A stretch of 64,000 nt of DNA from the NCBI GenBank assembly GCA_010692645.1, contig JAAHGS010000008.1, forward strand, positions 69,218 to 133,217, read 5' to 3'. Source of the stretch: Symploca sp. SIO2E9. Lineage in GTDB: Bacteria; Cyanobacteriota; Cyanobacteriia; Cyanobacteriales; Coleofasciculaceae. The notes beneath the pieces were generated by a model. That model was not told the origin of the DNA, did no database searches, and saw only the letters and a program-made list of their open reading frames with translations. Of this stretch, positions 18,301 through 26,390 are shown piece by piece. Made by a program: the position numbers and the translations under genes. Numbering within the stretch: the stretch's first letter is position 1; every line of letters starts with the position of its first letter.

Positions 18301-20387
18301 GCTTTACGAGTGCGTATTTCCAAGGCAGCATTGTAATGACGGATAGCCAACTCCAAATTCTCTGCCTTTTCCCCTTGGATACGGTCAAGATAAGCATTAC
18401 CAAGATTATTTTGAAGCATTGCCCAATCAACTGGGAAAGCTTCGCGAGTGTATACTGCTAAGGCAGCTTTATAACAGTGAATAGCCTGTTCCAAATTCTC
18501 CGCCTTTTCCCCCTGGATGCGTTCCCCATAGGCATTGCCCAAACTAATCTGTGTAGCTGCCCAATCAGTGGGAAAATTTTCGCGAGTGCGTACCTCCAGA
18601 GCCGCTAAGCAATGTCGAATTGCTGTTTCCAAATTCTCTGACTTATCCCCCTCAATACGGTTACGGTAAGCATTACCAAGATTGTGTTGGGTCATTGCCC
18701 AATCAGTCGGAAAATCTTCGCGAGTGCGTATCTCCAAGGCAGCCTTGTAATGAGAGATAGCCAACTCCAAATTCTCGGCTTTTTCTCCGTTGATTCGGTC
18801 AAGGTAAGCATTGCCCAGATTATTATGAGTCTGCGCCCATTCTTGAGGAAAGGCTTCACGAGTGCGTATTTCTAAGGCACCATTGTAACGAGAGATAGCC
18901 AACTCGAAATTTTTTGATTTTTGCCCATGAATACGGCTAAGGTAAGCATTGCCCAGATTATTATAAGTCTGCGCCCATTCTTGAGGAAAGGCTTCGCGAG
19001 TGTATATTTCTAAGGCAGCATTGTAGTGGTAAATAGCCTGCTCCAGATTCTCAGCTTTTTCTCCTTGGATGCGCTTACTATAGGTCTCACCTAAATTGTT
19101 TTGGGTCATTGCCCAGTCAGTTGGTAAGTCTTGGCGAGTACGTATTTCTAAGGCTACTTCATAACAGTGAATTGCCTGCTCTAAGTTTTCTGCTTGTTCT
19201 CCTCGGATGCGTTCAGCGTAAGCATTACCCAGATTATTTTGGCTCATTGCCCAATCAATAGGAAAAACCTCACGAATGCCTATCTCCAAAGCCGCTTTGA
19301 AACAGTCTATTGCTATTTCTAAATTCTTAGCTTTCTCTTCATATATACGATTGCTGTAATAATTACCTAGATTATTTTGAAGCTTAACCCATTCCTGGGC
19401 AAAGGTTTTGGGAGTGAAAACTGATAAAGCTGCTTTACTATGAGAAATTGCCTGTTCCAGATTATCGGCTCGATTACCGCGAATCCGCTCCCCGTAAGTT
19501 GCTCCCAAATTATCTTGGGTCATAGCCCACTGTTGAGGAAATTCCTCACGGGTAAATACTTTTAATGCTGCTTGTCTGTGGTGGATTGACTGTTCTATGT
19601 TATCGGCTCGATTACCATATATTCTGTCAAGGTAGGCATTACCCAGATTGTCTTGGAGCATTGCCCACTGTTTTGGGAATGCTTCTTGAGTGCGTATCTC
19701 TAAAGCAGAGTTGTAACAGCGAATGGCTGCTTCCAAATTATCAGCTCTGTTACCGAAAATGCGCCAAAGATAGGCACTACCCAGATTATTTTGGGTCATC
19801 GCCCAATCAATAGGAAAGACTTCGCGGGTAAAGACTGTGGAAGCAATCTCGTATCCTCTAATGGCAATTTCTATATTGCAAGCCCGATTACCCAGTGGAA
19901 ATTGCTGAAGTAGAGTGCTGAAATTTACAATAGCTGTCGTAAGCCACCATGCTTGCTCCTGATCTGCTGCTAGTTTAGCCGTTGCCCAATTTTGCAAGAC
20001 ATCAGCCAAGCTATAATCCAGTTTGTCTAGGTGATCTTCCAGCAAAGGGTACACAACTTGAGGGCTGCCTTGGCTTTCGTAAGTTGCCTGCAATACTTGC
20101 AAGAGGAAGTCAAGTTGGGAGTCAGAATTTGGAACAGGTGAAGCTGCAGAGGTTGGTGATGACAAACCCAGCGCTTCAGATAGCTGATGGGCAAGATTAA
20201 CTAAATGATCAGCAACATTTTTGTTGCCCCTCTGTTCCAATCCTTCTGCTTCTTGTCTCATCGTCTGCACTAACCCAACATCTACCAATTCTCGGTTAGC
20301 AGATAAAACTTGTGCTTCTTCGTTAATGGCACAACTCAGCAGTGTATCAATCAGATTCAGATAGTCTTGCAGACGGCTTTCATCCAT
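15348..20387 (-). CDS. TPR-CHAT protein: caspase-like protease with 21 tandem TPR-type repeats
   Basis: An N-terminal helical segment of about 170 residues is followed by 21 units of about 46 residues carrying the signature TREAFPxxWAxTQNNLGNAY, a linker, and a C-terminal CHAT (caspase HetF-associated with TPRs) domain. The catalytic pair is visible: His in HFSCHG (codon at 15921) and Cys in LSACETG (codon at 15717). Start placed at ATG 20387 (MDESRLQDYLNLI), where homologues usually begin; ATG 20411 would add eight residues. Known relatives sense a trigger through the TPRs and cleave partner proteins. It leads a three-gene operon with DUF2887 and a two-helix membrane protein, both plausible substrates or effectors. 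Confidence 0.92.
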   Translation of the reverse strand: MDESRLQDYLNLIDTLLSCAINEEAQVLSANRELVDVGLVQTMRQEAEGLEQRGNKNVADHLVNLAHQLSEALGLSSPTSAASPVPNSDSQLDFLLQVLQATYESQGSPQVVYPLLEDHLDKLDYSLADVLQNWATAKLAADQEQAWWLTTAIVNFSTLLQQFPLGNRACNIEIAIRGYEIASTVFTREVFPIDWAMTQNNLGSAYLWRIFGNRADNLEAAIRCYNSALEIRTQEAFPKQWAMLQDNLGNAYLDRIYGNRADNIEQSIHHRQAALKVFTREEFPQQWAMTQDNLGATYGERIRGNRADNLEQAISHSKAALSVFTPKTFAQEWVKLQNNLGNYYSNRIYEEKAKNLEIAIDCFKAALEIGIREVFPIDWAMSQNNLGNAYAERIRGEQAENLEQAIHCYEVALEIRTRQDLPTDWAMTQNNLGETYSKRIQGEKAENLEQAIYHYNAALEIYTREAFPQEWAQTYNNLGNAYLSRIHGQKSKNFELAISRYNGALEIRTREAFPQEWAQTHNNLGNAYLDRINGEKAENLELAISHYKAALEIRTREDFPTDWAMTQHNLGNAYRNRIEGDKSENLETAIRHCLAALEVRTRENFPTDWAATQISLGNAYGERIQGEKAENLEQAIHCYKAALAVYTREAFPVDWAMLQNNLGNAYLDRIQGEKAENLELAIRHYNAALEIRTRKAFPQEWAETQIGLSAAYKNRIRGKKAENFEEAIRCCLAALEVRTREAFPQDWANTQINLGNAYGERIQGERAENQEQAIRCYKAALEIYTREAFPVNWALAQNNLGSDYLRRIRGEKAENLELAIRYYEAALEVRTREAFPQEWGDTQNNLGNAYEERIRGERVENLEQAIRYCLAALEVRTREAFPQEWANTQINLGDAYHKRIRGERAENQEQAIRYYEAALQVNTREAFPEQWASIHNGLGITYFYRIQGEKAENLEHTIYCYRAALQVYTREAFPQEWANTQNNLGITYTERIFGKAAENLEAAIDCYNAVLEVFTRQAFPQSWAKAQNNLSNAYRQRIDGDKAENLEMAIHSCMAALEICTRQDLPTDWAMTQNNLGLAYVKRIEGKREKNLELGIGSFLAVLEVYTRQAFPQKHAETQGNLGLAYQDAQQFPSAYKAFAAAINTVESLRSEIASGSGVEERKQKLAEEYNNYYQNMVKVCLKLDKPIEAIEYIERSKTRNLVELILTRDLKTIFHPDIVSQLEKLQDEISIGQYQLQNAKADDSKALAQHLQQLRQQRNELQDSDLPLGAGFRFDQFQRVLDNYTTIIEWYITPDNILAFIVKPNSLQEEELSVWKSTADELQALVDWVIAYLDDYYQSKDNWRTQLTPRLEELAKILHLDELIEQLPKECQRLILIPHRGMHLFPLHALPLSHNGKITNLLDRFPEGISYAPSCQLLLQAQQRKRPNFNHLFAIQNPTEDLAYTDLEVQAIKDYFNPVNILEKETATLTAINNTNLGAIHCAHFSCHGYFNQGNARKSALILADAPLATAPTKPDTERYLQVREGETHNLDKCLTLDAIFSLNLEQCRLVTLSACETGLIDGRNISDEYIGLPSGFLVAGSPSVVSSLWRVDEIASAFLMIKFYQNFQSGSTVAIALNTAQTWLRDATKEQLEQWASQLPLDDEQEMQLMAFLCKLQPNSKPFESPYYWAAFCAIGQ

Positions 20388-20493
20388 TGAGGTGCAACCT
20401 TCAGCCTCCATGCTCTTTCTGTTTCTTCAACTGGATAATAAGCACTTCCGGACAGTCAGAATTCCTGATCAAAAAGTTTACACAAGTGGAACA

Positions 20494-20655
20494 ATGGTCA
20501 AAACACCACGATTAGTCTCTTTTTCTGAATACCTTAAATATGACGATGATACAGATAATCGTTATGAATTAGTTGAGGGGAAGCTAGTACCAATACCCCC
20601 TGAAAATGAAGAGAATGATTGGTATACGCTCTGGTTAATTCTGCTTTCTGCCTAG
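20494..20655 (+). pseudogene. N-terminal fragment of a Uma2-family gene
   Basis: MVKTPRLVSFSEYLKYDDDTDNRY followed by a VEGKLVPIPPEN segment is the usual start of a Uma2 protein, but it ends after 53 residues with unrelated codons (YTLWLILLSA). The nuclease core is missing. It diverges from the CHAT gene and probably marks a recombination edge. Confidence 0.75.
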
Positions 20656-20754
20656 CGGTTGTGCATTAAAAATGCACAACCGCTTAAGTAATAAGTAATA
20701 AGTAATGCCGAAAGAGTCACGGGTAGCCCTCTTCTGTTACTAAAGGAGACTTTT

Positions 20755-20796
20755 ATGAATTTATCTTATTTCAGCCTAGTAGTCAGTCAAGTTTAA
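20755..20796 (+). CDS. Possible 13-residue peptide behind a strong ribosome-binding site
   Basis: An AAAGGAG sits 6 bp before an ATG that opens a 13-codon frame (MNLSYFSLVVSQV). The strong site suggests either a tiny peptide or the stub of a deleted gene. No family can be assigned. Confidence 0.25.
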   Translation: MNLSYFSLVVSQV

Positions 20797-20940
20797 TTTG
20801 AGGGATTGTAATTACACAGAAACCATGATTTGTAGGCTTTTGATATTTTAAATATCCCTCATTTCTTTCTTAAAAGAGTACTAGGAAAAATCAAGGTTTA
20901 AACCAAAAATAACAGAAGAGGATTATAGAGAAAACTAATT

Positions 20941-21606
20941 TTACAGTACAAATGCTACAGCGAGGTGATCGGAAAGAATGGGAACTTGATACACCTGTCC
21001 AGTTACAGATGACGCAGCCTTTTTAATTGCATAATCGTACTTGGATACAGGTGCCTTAGAAGGGTGGGTTGGTCCATTAGGAGGACACACTGTTCCTGGG
21101 GTTCCAGATGTTATTTTGTCAGGCTGGCGATTAAAATCACCAGCTACTACCCAATCACCGACAGCCCCATTAATTGCTTTAACTAGACCCTCTATATCGT
21201 TACCACTTCCGCTCATAGCATGAATGGTAAAGCAATATCTTGTGCTACCATCGTATTCTGCTCCTAGTACCGGACGCCATTTTGCGGAGCTGATTGATTC
21301 AAGTAATTTTACATTTTTTGGCTTTTTAACTGATACTACTGCCAAGTTGCAACGATTTCCCCCTGGATCAGCAGGGTAAAACAAGATGTACTTTGTTGGA
21401 TTAGCACTTCCTTTCCAGGTGTATAGTTTAACTCCTGTTGGTAAAGGATTTGTCGGTGTTTCAGGCTTTGCTGAGGCAGGTACTGAGCCACACTCTTGCA
21501 GGGAGCAAACCTCCGCACCCTGTTTAATAAATTGTAAGATTCCTTGATTCCATTTGTCATCTGTGCTGGCACTGGAGCCTTGCATATTCCAAGTTACTAA
21601 GTTCAT
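20941..21606 (-). CDS. CdtB-like DNase I-family nuclease
   Basis: This 221-residue protein reads like the catalytic subunit of cytolethal distending toxin: VTWNMQGSSASTDDKWN at the start, SLQEC (Glu38), NRCNLAVVS (Arg85), RPVLG, TIHAMSGSG (His129), VAGDFNRQPD (Asp157, Asn159) and ILSDHLAVAF (Asp213, His214). All expected metal-binding and catalytic residues of the endonuclease/exonuclease/phosphatase fold are present. It starts directly with the nuclease core; no signal peptide, CdtA, CdtC or other delivery gene is visible. An AGGA lies 8 bp before the ATG. It is somewhat shorter than classical CdtB (about 270). It could act as an intracellular, defence or secreted nuclease; the role is unknown. 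Confidence 0.85.
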   Translation of the reverse strand: MNLVTWNMQGSSASTDDKWNQGILQFIKQGAEVCSLQECGSVPASAKPETPTNPLPTGVKLYTWKGSANPTKYILFYPADPGGNRCNLAVVSVKKPKNVKLLESISSAKWRPVLGAEYDGSTRYCFTIHAMSGSGNDIEGLVKAINGAVGDWVVAGDFNRQPDKITSGTPGTVCPPNGPTHPSKAPVSKYDYAIKKAASSVTGQVYQVPILSDHLAVAFVL

Positions 21607-21817
21607 AAGTGCATTCCTAAATTCAAACTAGACCTAATATATCACTTCGGACACCAAAAATACTATCAACGAGTTCAAATGCCGATTTGATAGGTAGTTT
21701 AGGAATCAAGGTTAAAAATTGTAAAGACAACGAAGAAAATTTTTATACCAATTTCCTAAATGTCTGTTATACTTCAATCCTCCTGTCTGGGCCTCATCAG
21801 CATCTGTAGCCAACAGA

Positions 21818-23380
21818 TTAGAGGAGACTTGCCCCCGCTGCCACTAGGGTCAAACCTTCAGCAGTGCCGAGAGTTATACTACCGGGTAACTGCAAAACTT
21901 CCAAAGTTGCTTGATCTAATAATAAGTAAGGTTGAGTTGACCATAACTCTTGTAATGCTACTGCTTCAAGAGGAATTACTCTGCGATCGCTATAAAAATC
22001 TAGACTCGGACGCCCATAGATAAAGGAAGTATAAATAACTGCTCCCACCTCAGTATGTTCTTGAATTAAAGCGGCAACTGGTTTGACGGGAAAAGCTTCG
22101 TTTAATTCCCAAAGCCAAGATTTAGAAGCCATTAACAGTGCCAAAGTAAAGTATATTCCTATAAATAAAATTGAGATAAAATTACGATTATTTTTCCTAA
22201 CTAACCAGGTGGCAAAGCCCATACTCAGTGCCAAAACTAGACTCATAACAATTAATTCCGGCTGGGGTTCTGTCAAAATAAAGTAAACACAACCAGCTAC
22301 AGCGACAACCGCAATCAATCCCAAGATAACTGCCAAATTTAATTGATAACGTTTACGCTTTTCCCACAACTGGGCAAGTTGAACCGCGACGGCAAGGGCA
22401 AAAAATGGATACAAAGGCATGATATACCAGGGCAATTTAGTTTTCATCAAGGAGATAAGTCCTAGATAACCAATAGTGCCAATCAGAATTAAACAGCCCC
22501 AACTAGTAAGGCGTTTTTGCCAAGCTAGGTACAATCCCCCAGGCAAAAACCAAAGCCAAGGAAAACTATATTTGAGTAATTCCAACAGGTAATACCAAAC
22601 AGGACCACTATTTCCTTCGACAGCCTTAGAAAGGCGTTGCCATCCTTGAGCCTGAAAATGTACTTGCCAAAAGCTATTACCATAATGCTGCCACTGGGCA
22701 AAATACCAGGTAACTACAGGTAGATTCCCTAAAATAATGCCCAGCCATAGATAAGGGTTCTTCAGTATTTTTACCTGCTTATTTATAAGTAAAAATAAAA
22801 AAGCGATCGCACCTAAAGGCAGCACTAACAAACCTTTGGTTAAGCTAATTAATCCGAGGCTAATTCCGATTCCAATAGCCCAAGGTTTGTGGTGACGAGC
22901 TTTAAGCAAACACCACAGCAACAGCAAGAAACAAGAATTTACCATACCATCAAGCATTGCCAGACGCCCGTGGCGTACAACTGGCAGCAGGGTGAGGTAA
23001 ACACCAGCTGCAAAAACTGCTGTGAGATGGTGACGAAAGACTTCCCGCCCCAGAAGATAAAGTAGAGGTACTCCGCAAGCGCTTAAGATTGCCCCTGGTA
23101 GACGGGTAGTGAATTCATTGATACCCCCTAGCTTATAACTGAGGGCAATCAACCAATCCATCAACGGCGGTTTCAGGAGATAGGGTTCTCCATAAATTGT
23201 CGGATGTAACCAGTTGCCTGTGCGATAAATTTCTCTACCGATTAGGGCACGGGTGCCTTCATCCCAATCTCGTAGGGGTACATCTCCTAGAAACATTAAC
23301 CACAACAGGAGGGCTGCTATCAACAAGCCCAGTAATGACGCATTTAATTGCTGCGAACTCTTCCCCATCTTCCCCATCAA
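21818..23380 (-). CDS. GT39/ArnT-like membrane glycosyltransferase
   Basis: This 520-residue protein has about eleven hydrophobic segments and the family's first-loop acidic motif (PLRDWDEGTRALIG), followed by GEPYLLKPPLMDWLIAL and FTTRLPGAILSA. These match the PMT/ArnT (GT39, GT-C fold) family, which moves sugars from polyprenyl phosphate carriers on the outer face of the cytoplasmic membrane. The acceptor may be lipid or protein and cannot be told. The C-terminal 110 residues form a soluble domain (YGRPSLDFYSDRRVIPLEA). No neighbouring gene suggests a pathway. Confidence 0.88.
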   Translation of the reverse strand: MMGKMGKSSQQLNASLLGLLIAALLLWLMFLGDVPLRDWDEGTRALIGREIYRTGNWLHPTIYGEPYLLKPPLMDWLIALSYKLGGINEFTTRLPGAILSACGVPLLYLLGREVFRHHLTAVFAAGVYLTLLPVVRHGRLAMLDGMVNSCFLLLLWCLLKARHHKPWAIGIGISLGLISLTKGLLVLPLGAIAFLFLLINKQVKILKNPYLWLGIILGNLPVVTWYFAQWQHYGNSFWQVHFQAQGWQRLSKAVEGNSGPVWYYLLELLKYSFPWLWFLPGGLYLAWQKRLTSWGCLILIGTIGYLGLISLMKTKLPWYIMPLYPFFALAVAVQLAQLWEKRKRYQLNLAVILGLIAVVAVAGCVYFILTEPQPELIVMSLVLALSMGFATWLVRKNNRNFISILFIGIYFTLALLMASKSWLWELNEAFPVKPVAALIQEHTEVGAVIYTSFIYGRPSLDFYSDRRVIPLEAVALQELWSTQPYLLLDQATLEVLQLPGSITLGTAEGLTLVAAGASLL

Positions 23381-23593
23381 GGTGTATTATCGTCTCAGGA
23401 AAATATAGGTTAACGCGCCCCAGATTGGTGAACAACGCACCAAACTAGGACGCCTTCCCCTCCCATGTAAATACCACATGCAAGGAGCTTGTGCATTATG
23501 TAAAAAAATACTCAAACTACCACAGTGTAAGCATTCCAGCCACTTGGAGCTTAGCTTAGCTTGCTCTGCTTATGTATCTATGGAAGCCAAGAG

Positions 23594-25084
23594 CTAATAA
23601 ATATCCCATTCTTTGATAATTTTTTCTCTTTCAGAAAGTGCTGATTGCTTTAAATTTTTGCCCAGTGCATATTCCATTTCAGGAGAGAGAATAATCTGTC
23701 TATTTGAATCGAGAATTATATGTTGATTAACTTGCTTTTGGCTAAGAATTCCTTTCTGTATATAGATTGATAATATTTCGAGTACCACCTGAAAAGCTTG
23801 GTAAGGTATTGATGTTAATTTAAACCCAGGAATATGAATATATTTTCCCCCATTTTTATGTTGGTACATATAACGAATAGGGTTATCATCCCTTTGAGCA
23901 GCTTCTAAATCATTAGTCGGTTTACGACGAGGATAAACTTGAATAGCTTTTTTTAACTTAATATCTTCAAGTTCCTTAGCCCAAGGAATCCATCTAGCTA
24001 AGTTATGTTTTATTGATTTTGTTATATCTACTTCAGGTTTTCCCATTATTTCTTCCTTATTTTGCAACCATTCTTTAGGGATACTTATTGAAGATTCACT
24101 GATAGGAAAATCCCATTCAGCTTGGTTGTATTCTGAACCAGAAAAAACTGCTAAAATATCAGTCCCCACTTGAATTATTCCTCCATATTGACCTCTAATT
24201 AAGATGGTACTTGAGAAATTTTTAAGTTCAGGTAACTGTAATTTTAAGTTGAGGGGAATTTTGTATAATCCATAAACTTTCAGCTTGACTAGATTTCCCT
24301 CTATGTACTCTTTATTTCTTGGTATGGGAATGGGAATTTCCAAACCTGTTGCATAACCAGCGTTTATTACTGTATCAAAATGATCAAGATTATTGTCATT
24401 TATATTTAACTCAAAATTTTTATCTTTTATGCGAATATTCTTAACTTTATGATTATAATTAATTGTCACTAAGTTTTGTTTTGATACTAACTCAAGTAAA
24501 TTAACCATGTGACAGACATATTCTCCAATATTTAATACAGACTGTCTAATTTTAAGTCCTCCTGCAATTTTTCCTTGGTGGGATGAATTAGTTTTACAAA
24601 CTAAGGTATTTATCATATCTTCATCTAAGATTTTTACTAAATCGTTTGCTGATCCAAGAAAATTTTCATTTGGATAATTTTTTAAATGACTTTGATAAAT
24701 ATCCACTAAATAAGTAGCAATGTCTTTGAAGTTAATACCTGGCTCATGAATAGCAGTATTCCCTCTGTCATTTGGTAATAAATAATTGATGTACCTATCT
24801 CCAAAAACATATTCAGGCATTAATTTTTCAAAGAAAATACTTTGCTTGAAAAAATATTCGAGAGTGGGTTGATGACCGCCATAAACAAAATGATGTAAAA
24901 TACCTGTATTATTACTGGAAGCTCCTTTATTATTAAAAGGTTTGGACTCTGCTTCAAAAATAGTTATTTTAGCAATTCCTAATCTAGCTAAAATACATGC
25001 TGTTGATACTCCCATAGCACCTGCACCAATAATTCCTATCTTTTGTCGTTGCTCATTAGGCAGGTTAAATACAGTTTTTAGCAT
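23594..25084 (-). CDS. FAD-dependent oxidoreductase (DAO family)
   Basis: The N-terminal dinucleotide-binding motif IGIIGAGAMGVSTAC and following acidic FEAES at the end of the second strand identify an FAD-binding Rossmann fold. Later segments (VINAGYATG, ARWIPWAKEL, GGKYIHIPGF) fit D-amino-acid-oxidase-like flavoproteins. At 496 residues it is longer than glycine or sarcosine oxidases (370-390). The substrate is unknown. The gene is noticeably richer in A+T and Ile/Lys/Asn than its neighbours, hinting at later acquisition. It stands alone between gaps of over 200 and 500 bp. Confidence 0.82.
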   Translation of the reverse strand: MLKTVFNLPNEQRQKIGIIGAGAMGVSTACILARLGIAKITIFEAESKPFNNKGASSNNTGILHHFVYGGHQPTLEYFFKQSIFFEKLMPEYVFGDRYINYLLPNDRGNTAIHEPGINFKDIATYLVDIYQSHLKNYPNENFLGSANDLVKILDEDMINTLVCKTNSSHQGKIAGGLKIRQSVLNIGEYVCHMVNLLELVSKQNLVTINYNHKVKNIRIKDKNFELNINDNNLDHFDTVINAGYATGLEIPIPIPRNKEYIEGNLVKLKVYGLYKIPLNLKLQLPELKNFSSTILIRGQYGGIIQVGTDILAVFSGSEYNQAEWDFPISESSISIPKEWLQNKEEIMGKPEVDITKSIKHNLARWIPWAKELEDIKLKKAIQVYPRRKPTNDLEAAQRDDNPIRYMYQHKNGGKYIHIPGFKLTSIPYQAFQVVLEILSIYIQKGILSQKQVNQHIILDSNRQIILSPEMEYALGKNLKQSALSEREKIIKEWDIY

Positions 25085-25606
25085 TTTTACAATTCGTTAT
25101 TTGTGATATCTTAATTTAGGTTTTATTGCACTAACAAGGGATTAAAGACGCGGGGACACGGTGACACGGGGACGCGGGGACAAATTGGATGGGGATTTGA
25201 CCCCAACCAATTTTATGCACCGCAAGTGACGGTGGGGTATTTAACCCAAATTAATTTCGATAATAATCATAAGTTAAGTGTAAATTATTGATCTTTTTCA
25301 CAACTAACTGACCCTAAAAGTTTCTCCAGTTCTACCATATTAAGAGGCATTTCTACCATACCTTAGTTCAAAGAAAATTTGACCAGAAGAGTTGTCTCGA
25401 TTGAGACTCCTGTCAAGTCCCTCAATCCCAGTTAATAAGTACTTTTGACCATACTTACTCAAAACTGATATTATTAGCATCAGCGCTGTGCCCTGGTGTG
25501 TTTACAAACCACAAATCCAGCCTTGATGAGCAAATGCTTAAAAGCTTTGTACTGTAGGTAGACGAGAGCGCACTGCTATAGCAATTTATTAGGGAATTTA
25601 ACTAAA
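25085..25606. other. Gene-free gap with short G-rich tandem repeat
   Basis: This gap between divergent genes contains a tandem run of GGGGACACG/GGGGACGCG-type units at 25147-25181. The rest is A+T-rich and must hold the promoter of the EF-hand gene. I see no gene or strong hairpin. Confidence 0.6.
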
Positions 25607-26182
25607 ATGTCTCCAGAACAGTTTTTGTCATCCACTATTTGGGTTGCCAGGATGAAGACCTACTTCAAAGTTATGGACGTTGACAAAAATGGAGTCTTGT
25701 CACTTTCCGACTTTGAAGCGATCGCACAACGGATACTCGAACTTCAAGATAGTTCCTCGAAACCTGAAGAAATCAGAGAACTGTTTCGGTCTTTATATCA
25801 AAATGTGGTTGCTGGAGGGGCTGCGGTTGATAGTAACACCATGATCAGCGAACAAGAGTTTCTCGGCAATGCTGCCAAGGCAGTCACGATACTCCAATCA
25901 ACACCAGAGGTAGGTAGGCGAAAGAACGAAGTTTTCTTCGATCTCATTGACACTGATCACTCTGGAAAAATCTCCCGTGAAGAGTACCGCAAGTATCTGG
26001 CAATATACTCTGGAGGAGATGACCCTAATCGCGCTAATCAGGCTTTCGACAGCATTGACGTTGATGGTACGGGCTCTATCAGCCGTGAGGAGTTTATTGA
26101 GGGTCACATGCGCTACTGGTTTGAAGACGGCAGCGACCAAAGCTTCTCTCCTCTTCCTTATGGACCATTAGTCGATTCATAG
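25607..26182 (+). CDS. EF-hand calcium-binding protein (calerythrin-like)
   Basis: The 191-residue protein has three good EF-hand loops: DVDKNGVLSLSD (residues 24-35), DTDHSGKISREE (115-126) and DVDGTGSISREE (151-162). A degenerate one lies near residues 74-85 (AVDSNTMISEQE), which lacks the usual Asp spacing. Four hands with the second inactive is the layout of calerythrin and sarcoplasmic calcium-binding proteins. No signal peptide, so it is probably a cytoplasmic calcium buffer or sensor. Genes of this kind occur in some cyanobacteria; the partner is unknown. Confidence 0.9.
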   Translation: MSPEQFLSSTIWVARMKTYFKVMDVDKNGVLSLSDFEAIAQRILELQDSSSKPEEIRELFRSLYQNVVAGGAAVDSNTMISEQEFLGNAAKAVTILQSTPEVGRRKNEVFFDLIDTDHSGKISREEYRKYLAIYSGGDDPNRANQAFDSIDVDGTGSISREEFIEGHMRYWFEDGSDQSFSPLPYGPLVDS

Positions 26183-26219
26183 ATACTGAGAGTATAGTGA
26201 ATTAGAAAAAACTATAGCA

Positions 26220-26324
26220 GCAAAATGAACTAGACTGGAGGTCTAAAAGTAGTAAATCCCTTATTGTAAAGATTTTGCCCTACCTGTTTAAGCAATAAGA
26301 GTTCCTTCCTCTAGTTCATTTTGC
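26220..26324. repeat. Inverted-repeat element between convergent genes
   Basis: The 15 bp ends GCAAAATGAACTAGA and TCTAGTTCATTTTGC are perfect inverted repeats 75 bp apart. The element lies between the EF-hand and short-chain dehydrogenase genes, which converge. It may be a small transposon-like element or serve both genes as a terminator. No clear target duplication was seen. Confidence 0.65.
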
Positions 26325-26390
26325 CATCCTAGCTTTCTTGCCGAAATTACCCGCCAGTTATACTTGGAGAGTTAACAGTTAACCACCATC

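Noticed and set aside
16896-19813. Numerous plus-strand frames of 60-120 codons under the CHAT gene
   Set aside because: All recur with the TPR period on the opposite strand of a clear long gene, so they are shadows.
16900-19870. Regular spacing of similar DNA blocks as a CRISPR-like array
   Set aside because: The period of about 138 bp with variable sequence is explained by 46-residue TPR-type protein repeats.
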